From contig JAHYIO010000003.1 of NCBI GenBank assembly GCA_020543525.1, forward strand, positions 744,001-808,000: DNA of 64,000 nt. The letters are read 5' to 3'. Source of the DNA: Coriolopsis trogii (Eukaryota > Basidiomycota > Agaricomycetes > Polyporales > Polyporaceae). Shown here piece after piece: positions 56,087 to 64,000 of this stretch. How positions within the stretch are numbered: position 1 is the first letter of the stretch; every line of letters begins with the position of its first letter. The notes below the pieces were generated by a model. That model was not told where the DNA came from. It was given only the letters and a program-made list of their open reading frames with translations, and did no database searches. Both the position numbers and the translations under genes were made by a program.

Positions 56087-59000
56087 TCATGGAGGGTCCA
56101 AAGGGTAGTGTACTACTTTCCTGAACAGCTGGTAGACCGTGTCAAGCGAGGAGAGCACCGACTTGAGCGCCTCGTTCGCCGACTGGGGCACAGCGATCTT
56201 AGGGAGCTCGAACCTCAGCGACCACAACATCTCCGGCAAGTATCGCGCTACGTCGTTCCCCGTCGCGCTCACGGGCGTAGGCGTGATTGTTGGGATCGAC
56301 GTCTGCGCTGTGCTCGTTGGAACGAGGGTCTCGGATGGGGGCGATGGTGGAGGAGGCGCCGCCTCGTTAGCGGACGCAGGAGCAGGCTGGCCAATTGGTG
56401 ACTGCGGTGAGTCAGGACTCGGGAAGTGCCATCGGCTCGGGTCTGTCGGGCTGCTTGCGCTAGAGACCAAGGTCGCTGTGGTCGTGATCGTGACGGTTTC
56501 CGCAGTTGTATGGTGAAGGGGAACGGAATCATCGACGAGAGGATCTTGGGCGATTGAGTTCACCGATCGGAGTGCTTCAGACAACTGCGCCTGCGTCTGG
56601 CGAAGGTTGATGAAGAGAACAAGCGTTGTGATGGACAACAGGGTGGCGATCAAGATCTGTGGCCAACTCCAGGACACGCGCGGTTGAGTTTTTGCAAACT
56701 CTGGAGACGAGGGAGCAAACGACAAGATGAGCCGTGGGTAGAAGTACTCTTCCATAGCGTAGTGAGTCAGCTTCCGTCCTTGTGTTGATACCTGTTCGTA
56801 CGCCAGATTGGTTTTGCATGATATGACTTCGAATCCTGAACGCCAGTGGTCAGTCTCCATGTATGGTTTCACAGTCACCGGAAAAAACCTCACCAGTCTG
56901 GGTCGGAACAGTCACTTGCAGTTCGCCGACAGGCAGCGAGAAACTGGGGAGCATCGCGTTCAATTCAATCGGCCTCGGAACGCCTGCATCGCCCGCGCTC
57001 TTCTCCTCCTCTGTCTCCTTCCCGCCCGTGACAAGGTAGAGGATGTCGACCTTGCCGCCTCCAGCGTCGCCGACGTGAACTTTGACCCACGTAATCCAAT
57101 CCTTCCCACTCGCCTCTCCGAACGGCACAGAGTTTCCAGTGGTCGCCTCGGGCTTCACCACCGCTCTGGTGATGACACGGACAGGGATGCCCTCGATGCT
57201 CGCGCTCGCAATTTCTACCTGCGGCGCCCCGTCCGAGACGTCTGCTTGAACGTGAGGCACCGCAAGCCCAAATTCGAGCCATTCCATGTCGTCATCCGAC
57301 GGTGCCGGGAGGTTGACTCGAACCGCGTACTTCGGGGGCCCTGAGGAACTGCTGCTCAGCAAGGGTGTGATTGTAGTGTTCACGTAGGGGATCATCAGAG
57401 GGCCATCGCGCCGTATAGGGGTGCGCATTGTGGACATGAACATTGAATGGCGTGGCATCGACGGTGATCGGTCTCGATGAGACATCCCATTGGGCGTCCT
57501 CAGGCGACTGCGCGATATACGAGACATATCTGAGCTATCGTCTCTGTCCCTGTCCCGCGCAGAAGGCGACGGCGATCGCCTGTTTGGACGCAGGGCAAGA
57601 CGCGCGCCGTCAGTGCCACACTTGATGTGTCCACCGCGCTGCAGAACGGTCTTCCGCGTCTGTGCGTTCCGGACATCGCCACTCGAATTGTATACATCCA
57701 GCGTCGCGTCATTGGCATCGTTGCGTATGTTGCAGGAGATGTGCTCCCTGTCGCAGTGTTGGATACGGAATCGTGGCATTATGAGGATGTCGGCTTCGGC
57801 CTCGTTGTCTGAGGGACTTGGGGACATGTGAGATGAGGTGTATCTCCGGGAGCTGGAGGAAAGGATCGGTTTCCTGGGTTTCACGAAAACTGTACCAGAA
57901 ATCGAGAATTTGAAGTCGTGTTTTGAGGGAGGGAGGAGTTCGTTCATGTTCAGGTGCACGGTGATGGGGACCTTGGGTGGTCGAGCGGCAGTCTCGTCGT
58001 CGTCATAATAGTCCGTATCCATGTCGGTATACCGGCCTGTCACTGAAGATGTCCTGCTCCTTCGCTCACGCTCGGGACTCGACGGCATCGGGAGCGATGC
58101 CATCGAGGAGATGGGCGTCGAGGTCGGAGAGCCCTCGAACGAATAGTCAGGAACGCTCTGCGCCGGTAGAGGAGCTCTTAAAAGGGAAGAAGAGGTCGAC
58201 GACGAAGAGTCGTGGCGGACAGGAGGTTGTCCATTTGCCGCGCCTCGAACATTCGGCGACGAGGGAAGAACGTAAACGGAGGGATCGTCTGCGGAAGACT
58301 GGCGAGATAGCGGCGGGGTAGGAGGTGGCCCGATGGCATAGCCCGTGAAGCCGACGCCCCCGGATATCGACCACTTTGCGTCCATGCCCGGCACCCAGCT
58401 CACGTCACAATCACCAGCGTCCAGTGCCACGTCCAAGCCAAGCAGTGTTGCGACTCCAGGGAACCAGACACCCTTGCAGGTGGCTTCATACTGGACGCGC
58501 ATCACGACGCCTTCGGACTCGTCCCGGTTCTTGCCCTTGCTTGTGCCAAGCACGCTACAGACCATGTCGCCCTTGACTTCCTTGATGCCCACTCTACGAC
58601 GACCGTCGTTGGTCTGAGGTACCTGAGCAGCCTTCACGGGTCGCGCCCACCGGATACGTATGCGTTCTGTGCTAGGGAATGTTCCCTGTATGCCACACCC
58701 ATCGAGAAATCCTGCGGATATGGAGGCGTCACTGGACTCATCATCCGCGAGATTGTTGTACGAATGAGTGCGTGACAGACGCGCCGTCGAGCTCCGGGTA
58801 ACATGAGGATCGGAGGTGAGATCCCAAGAGCCGGCATCTTCGTCTGCAGACGACAGAGAGGCGAGAGAGGAGGAAGTCTTGGGCACGTTGGGCGGAAATA
58901 TCTTGAGTCTGATGTGGTTGGAGAGACAGCGGGGCACCGGGATCGACAACTACGTAGACATTGAATGAATACACGCTTGGAACAGGAATGGCAGGGCTCA

Positions 59001-59928
59001 CTAGATATGGGGCATGAGGAGGCTGCGATACATAAGGTGCCCAAATGTCAATAGCCGCCATGAAATGCGCTACCGTCGCCGGCCGTCTACCCCGCATGTC
59101 TGCCTCCCTTCGAGGGAACTCCTTGGGGAGGATGTATGACACATGGTAAGAACTAACGAGTATCTGACCAGTGTACTTCTCGTCCAGAGGTGGCAACGAC
59201 CCCGTAGAAGATGAGCTACTGGGCAGCGGAACGTAGGACTGCGGGGAGCGTGTTGAGAGATTGAGGGCGCGTGCAGCCTTGTGCAACAGTGGAGAGGTGG
59301 TAGACGAGAAGTTGTAAGGGGTAGAGTTGGCGTCGAGGGGATGAACTTGGGAGTCCAGAATCTTGAGGTTTTCCTCTGCGCCACGGGTGTCACGAGACTG
59401 CACAGTATGCAAACGCAGGATGCTCACCTGGGAAGAGCGGGATAGTCGATCCTGGGGTGACATTCTCCAGAGGAAGCGATATCTAGGTAAGTTTGTTTGT
59501 GTCAGATGAATATAATCGGAACTGGCGCACGAAGGAGGGTTTGCTTGGGAAAGAGAGACTGGGAGACCGATAGAGACCATAACTCATGATGATAGCTGGA
59601 AACTGTACGCGCAGTCGCAAGACCCTCACGTCTAACCCGGCGAGTAGCAAGCACGGAAGCGCATCATATCTACTTGTATAGCGCCCCACTGCTGCTTGCG
59701 CGCCCCGCCCCCACGCAAAGATGGGAGAAAACGAGCACTCACCTTCAAGAAGACCTTGATGTTTGCGCCGTTTGCACCGCGTTCAGCGCGTCCTTCGATC
59801 GCTACGCGCGTGACAACATTGATCTTGTGCGGCCCGATAGTCGTTGCATGCGAGATGGAGTACGTAGGGGTGGAGAGCGGGGGGCTGCTCGAGAGAGACT
59901 GCCGACTGTAACGCGTAGAGCTGGGCAT
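56087..59928 (-). CDS. large uncharacterised serine-rich single-pass membrane protein
   Basis: I do not recognise a named family. The long exon at about 56900-58950 (ending LPVGELQVTVPTQTG) splices onward to the exon with FEVISCKTNLAYEQVS, and upstream through LLSIPVPRCL, ILDSQVHPLDANSTPY and the start MPSSTRYSRQSLSSSP. The product is over 1100 residues. It alternates Ser/Pro-rich, probably disordered stretches (for example around SSSSTSSSLLRAP and PRHSMF) with compact beta-rich segments (VMRVQYEATCKGVWFPG; AVRVNLPAPSDDDMEWLEFG). One transmembrane segment (ILIATLLSITTLVLFINL) lies about 200 residues from the C-terminus, followed by a Thr/Pro-rich tail. There is no signal peptide, so the large N-terminal part may be cytosolic. 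Introns are short and in phase. Confidence 0.7.
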
Positions 59929-60351
59929 TCGAGGTGGTTACGCGCGTGTCTGGACGTGTTGTTTCGTGTCAATCGAGCAGTCCAGATTGCTAGTGGTGGT
60001 ACAAAGCGCGAGGGAGGCGGGGAGAGCGAGGGGGAGAGGCAAGACACGGTGGTGGCATAGACTTTTGGAGGAGGCTCTCTGAAGAAGTCAAGCACACGCG
60101 TACGCAGCTCAGTCGTCACCCACAAACGCCACAGGCTCCTTCCCAGCCCTGCCCCGCGTCGCCCAATCCAGACTCCCCTCCTCCGCGTAGCGCTCGCTTC
60201 AATTGTCTATCTCTCCGCTTTCTCTCGTCCTTATACAACCCCACCGCTTCCTCGCCACATATTGTCCTCTGCAGCAATCAGCGTTGCGTCTCTAAACAAT
60301 GAGATAGCTCTATGGATACATCGCACACATCAAAGCAATTGTACACGCTAT
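59929..60351. other. intergenic region
   Basis: About 420 bp holding the promoter of the membrane-protein gene and the 3' UTR of the protease gene. A CT-rich stretch lies at about 60120-60250. Confidence 0.5.
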
Positions 60352-63300
60352 TCAAAACTTCGACGTAGGAAGATCGCCCCATTCCACCATCGGACGCGGT
60401 CGCTCGTTCACAGGTAACGATGCACGGAACGCCTTCGGGTCCTGGATGAACACCGCCCGCTCGTCGACCACGGGCTCCTCCTTGCTCCCGTCCGCAGAGG
60501 GATACTGCTTGAGTAGCGCAGGCACTTCAGCAGTGAGGCTCTGCGCGACCTGAGGAGGCACGCTCGCAGCCTGCGCCAGCAGCGTGTCGCGCCAGTACTT
60601 TCCAAATTTGTCCAGTGCGGCATCGCCGTCACCCGCGAGTGCGTCCCGCCATGCCTGTTCGTCCACCGTGTAGCCCTTTTCGGCGACCTTCTGCGCGAAT
60701 GCCTCCATCGCTGCCACACTGATCTTTGCCGGGCGCGGTTTCTGGCTCTTAAGATGGACAGAAATCTTCGCCCGTTCCGGTGACGACGGGTCGACGTGCG
60801 AGCGGTACAACGCCAACACTTCCTCCTTGGTGATCTCCTCAATCAACTCGGACTCGATGATCCCTGGTAGTGACGCCTCAGACAGTGCCCAAAGAGTGAG
60901 AGGTCGAGCAAAGTGACGTACTGCGGTGGAAGTCGAGGTACCCCCACTCAATCTGGCCCCAGAATCGATTCATTTCCTCGTTGAGGTTCTTCGGAGCTTC
61001 ACGCCATTGCTTCTGGAGAGCTGTTTTGTGCTCGTTAAACTCGGCCTCGCTCATGGCCTCGATCTTCTCGCGCATCTCCCTCAAGAAAGCATCCACACGC
61101 TGCTCCAAGTACACTGGGTCACGCTCGCTTTGCACGAGGATCCCAATACCAGTCTGTCCACCTCCTGTTAGTTGCCATTGGCTGGACGAGACAATGTATC
61201 CAAGTTGTTCTCGTGTGCGCAGAATGGCGAATGCTGGCTCCGATAGAATGTGGGAGATGAGCGCAGTCGTCACTCGCCGCCGCCTATCCGTGATTTTGGC
61301 CATGTTGACGAAGTAGGTCAGCGCAGAGTTGGCTTCATTCTTGTTAGGTACCGGCATGGTCCATATGTGATTGGAGCCTAATGAGTTTTCGTCAGTATCG
61401 GCCCTATACGGTACTATGATGGGACTTGAGGACCTTGGGGCAGGACCAGGGAGAGGTCCCACAACTCGTCAGCTGGCATGGGTTCGGCGTGAAGAATGCC
61501 CTCGACCATCTCCGCCAACTTGCAAGCCTCCTATAGTAGATCGTCAGAACGAGAATGGATAAAACGATCCTGGAGGAACACGTACATCCTTATAGATATT
61601 GCCGACGACAGCCATGCGTATGTGTAGCCTTGACAGCATCTTGGCTATATGCGCTTGAAGCTCTTCTGGTGTGACCGCTGGCTCTCGCGGTTACGGTCAG
61701 CGGCCAATGAAATGTGGACTATAGAACGTACAGGAGACCTCCGCAAGCAACTCGTCCATGGTCCATTCACGTTCCGAGAGCAGATACCGGTTATAGTAGT
61801 TCGCAAGGCGATATGGGGCACCCAAGAAGTAATTCTCATACTCCCGTTTGGCCTATTGACGTAGATATGAGCGGACTTCCCAGTGAATCTGTGCGCCTCC
61901 TGACCTGGTCTTTCATCACCTCGAGTCGTTCCGGATCGACTTTGAGAGTCTTCGCGCGCTCAACGACAGTCTTCGCGAGGAGACTGAGCTTGTCGTTGTA
62001 GCCGCTAAGGGTGATGTAAAGCCCCAGAGACTGGTGACTGAAATGGTAAGACAGCCCGGCAAGATCGGCATCGTAAGCAAACTCGGTGAGCGAGTCGGTG
62101 ACGAGGTCCGCATAAAGTCTGTCATGCAATGGGCGCTCTGAGTATCCTCTCTGAGCGTAGCACGGAGTTGTCTCACCTCGTCATCACTGAAGCTCGTGCA
62201 GACGAACTTGGAACGGGACTAAGGCAACGTTAGATAGGGACAGGCGCATCAAGGGAGAATCATACCTGCGAACATCCATGATAACATGCGCTTTCGGAAC
62301 CCAGAACTGATCGTCTTTCTTGTGCCACACGGATGTCAACGGAGTATCGCGAACAAGATACGGGCGTTTCGACGGCTAACAAACACATCGAGATTGTTAG
62401 AAATTTCGTGGGTACGTACTCCGGGTCGAGCTTATCTCACGAACCTTGTCCACCTCGCGCTTCTCGACATCAAGGTTCGTCGGGATGAACTCGTTCGGAC
62501 CAGGAAGGAAGAGCTCTTTGAGATCGTTCGGCTGGCTCGCCTTCTCAATGAAATCTTCGCTGAACCGTTGTACGCGGTACGGTGTTCCGTACCAAGGTTC
62601 CTTCTCCCATGTGAGATCATTACCCATCACGCGCTCGTACTCCTCTCCCTTGGCCATGAGCACAGCGCGGGAACGGTCGATCGTGAGCGAGTCGAGGATG
62701 CCGCGCATCTCCTTCTCGCCTCCATTCTCCGGGTCCTTTGCGTCCCATTCATGCACGAGCTGGGGCGCTGTAAGGATCTCCTCGCGGGGGACCGGCCAAG
62801 ACATGTGTTCCGTTATCCACACAGCGTAGTCGTCAGGGCGGCGCTTTTCAGCGAACCGGAAGCGAGTCTCGCTGATCAGGCTGCGTTCGCGCTGCATCCA
62901 GGGAGGGAACTCGGACGATCGGAGCATAGAGATGTACTTAAATACCGAAAGGATGAGAGTCTCGTAGTTTTCTACCATCAAGTATGAGCGATCGTACCAG
63001 CGAAAGAGGAACATAGATGTGCTTACCAAAGCCCTGTGGGGTCATGTATAGGGTGACCTTGAACATAGCAAATCCTCGAGCGAGATTCTGGGGGCCCGCT
63101 GACAGGCCGGTGATCCAACCCTTTTGTTTCAAGTACGAATGTAAGGAACCAGGTCCTTCATGACCGAGGAAATGCGCGATGAACCCCGAAGGCTTGTATC
63201 GCCACATAGGCGGCAAATGAGGCAGGGGGAAGCTGACTTCCAAAGCATGGAATGACATGACGGTCTGCACAGAAACGGATGTCTGCGAAGCAAACGAGAG

Positions 63301-64000
63301 TTCAGCTGCAGGACCAATCACTCGTGAGAAGGCTACTCACACCCTTCTCGTTAGGACCGAATGGATGATCATTGATCAAGTGGAGAGGCTCTTTCCCTCG
63401 GTTGAGAATGGGGGAGAAAAGGTTGGCTACCATCTCCGAGAGTTCTTCGAGAGACTCTACGACGGCGTCAGCGCGGGTAGCCTAGCTTACAGTCGACTGA
63501 CAAACCTTGACCAACGACGCACAATCGCATCCTACCCGCACAATACTCCTGGCTCCACCACTCAACCAGCCTCCGCCGAGTTTCTCTCCCAACGACCCCA
63601 CCATCGCCTTCGAGTTCGCTATTCGCGGAAGCCACAGAGGGAGATGGTGAGGGTGCCCTAGAATCATTTGGAGTAGGTGCCAAGCTACCATCCGCGGACT
63701 TCATCGCGCCATTGCCATTCAAGAGACCCTTTGCCTTGAGGTCCTTCCCAACCTTCGACAGGCTTTCCTTGTTGCCAGATCCGAACTTGCGCCAGGGATG
63801 TCCCTCCTTCGACAGATGCTTGTTGGTCTGGAAGATTCTCCAGATGTCACTCTGATGGTTCTTCTTGTGTTCCGAGTCCACAGCATTGAGTTCGCGCACA
63901 GTGCACGAAGGTGTGAAGAGAGGCGAATGGAAGAAGGCGGAGAAGCGGGACAGAGCTCCATGTAGCGCAGAGGTGGAGACGTTGAAGTAGTAATTCGTGT
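60352..64000 (-). CDS. insulysin (insulin-degrading enzyme, M16), partial
   Basis: Zinc metalloprotease of the insulysin/Ste23 group, which degrades short peptides and matures the a-factor pheromone in yeast. The N-terminus lies beyond the window edge, so the HxxEH zinc site is not seen. The visible part starts NYYFNVSTSALHGALSRFSA, then RELNAVDSEHKKN with the third zinc-ligand Glu region, SFPLPHLPPMWRYKPSGFIAHFLGHEGPGSL, HFSHQSLGLYITLSGYNDKL, the repeat-domain segment ILRTREQLGYIVSS, and the tail PMVEWGDLPTSKF. All four M16 repeats can be traced. A Ser/Pro-rich insert (SADGSLAPTPNDSRAPSPSPS) interrupts the first repeat at about 63590-63690. At least ten short introns. The C-terminal SKF is not a canonical peroxisome signal. 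Confidence 0.93.

Overview
This is a window of nuclear DNA from a filamentous basidiomycete, most likely a wood-decaying agaricomycete (polypore type). The genes carry many short introns (about 50-65 nt, GT..AG, CTRAY-like branch sites) and the coding DNA is GC-rich. The content also fits: a GH6 cellobiohydrolase with an N-terminal CBM1, a CYP63-like P450, a secreted type B carboxylesterase and F-box/leucine-rich genes of the kind that expand in Agaricomycetes. There are no prokaryotic operons, CRISPR arrays or rRNA genes, and I found no convincing tRNA.

Layout. 1-1.6 kb holds no gene but has a 263-bp, almost perfect inverted repeat. 1.6-16.5 kb: an F-box gene (+), arginase (-), a fold-type I aminotransferase (+), a Dal5-like MFS transporter (-), isovaleryl-CoA dehydrogenase (-), a broken F-box gene split by a 71-bp hairpin insertion (-), and an intact F-box gene (-). 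17.4-21 kb: an APC15-like gene (+) converging on a CWF19-like splicing/debranching factor with three zinc knuckles (-). 21-27 kb is gene-poor apart from a secreted carboxylesterase (+). 27-31 kb: a CYP63-like P450 with an in-frame stop (+) and a NUDT19-like Nudix hydrolase (-). 31.4-35.8 kb: UBLCP1 (-), CSN8 (-) and NECAP (+). 37-39 kb: Cel6A (+). 39.5-43.2 kb: NFS1 (-) and an SR protein (+). 43.9-49.3 kb: TBCE (-) and HIBCH/EHD3 (+). 51.4-55.5 kb: indoleamine 2,3-dioxygenase (+) and RPA1 (+). 56-64 kb: a large uncharacterised serine-rich membrane protein (-) and an insulysin-type M16 protease cut by the window edge (-).

How the genes relate. Most are conserved eukaryotic housekeeping genes: splicing (SR protein, CWF19-like), protein turnover (APC15, CSN8, UBLCP1, IDE), tubulin folding (TBCE), Fe-S clusters (NFS1), replication (RPA1) and endocytosis (NECAP). 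Among them sit amino-acid catabolism genes (arginase, aminotransferase, isovaleryl-CoA dehydrogenase, HIBCH, IDO) and wood-decay genes (Cel6A, P450, carboxylesterase). Several neighbours are head-to-head with 240-500 bp between start codons and probably share promoters. I see no coherent new gene cluster. The unusual features are structural: very small exons (6, 10 and 20 nt), GC-AG introns, a fold-back repeat, a small hairpin insertion that splits an F-box gene, and a nonsense codon in a P450. Gene models were spliced by hand. Exon sums were checked as multiples of three for arginase, the aminotransferase, NECAP, Cel6A and IDO; other models are less exact at individual splice sites.
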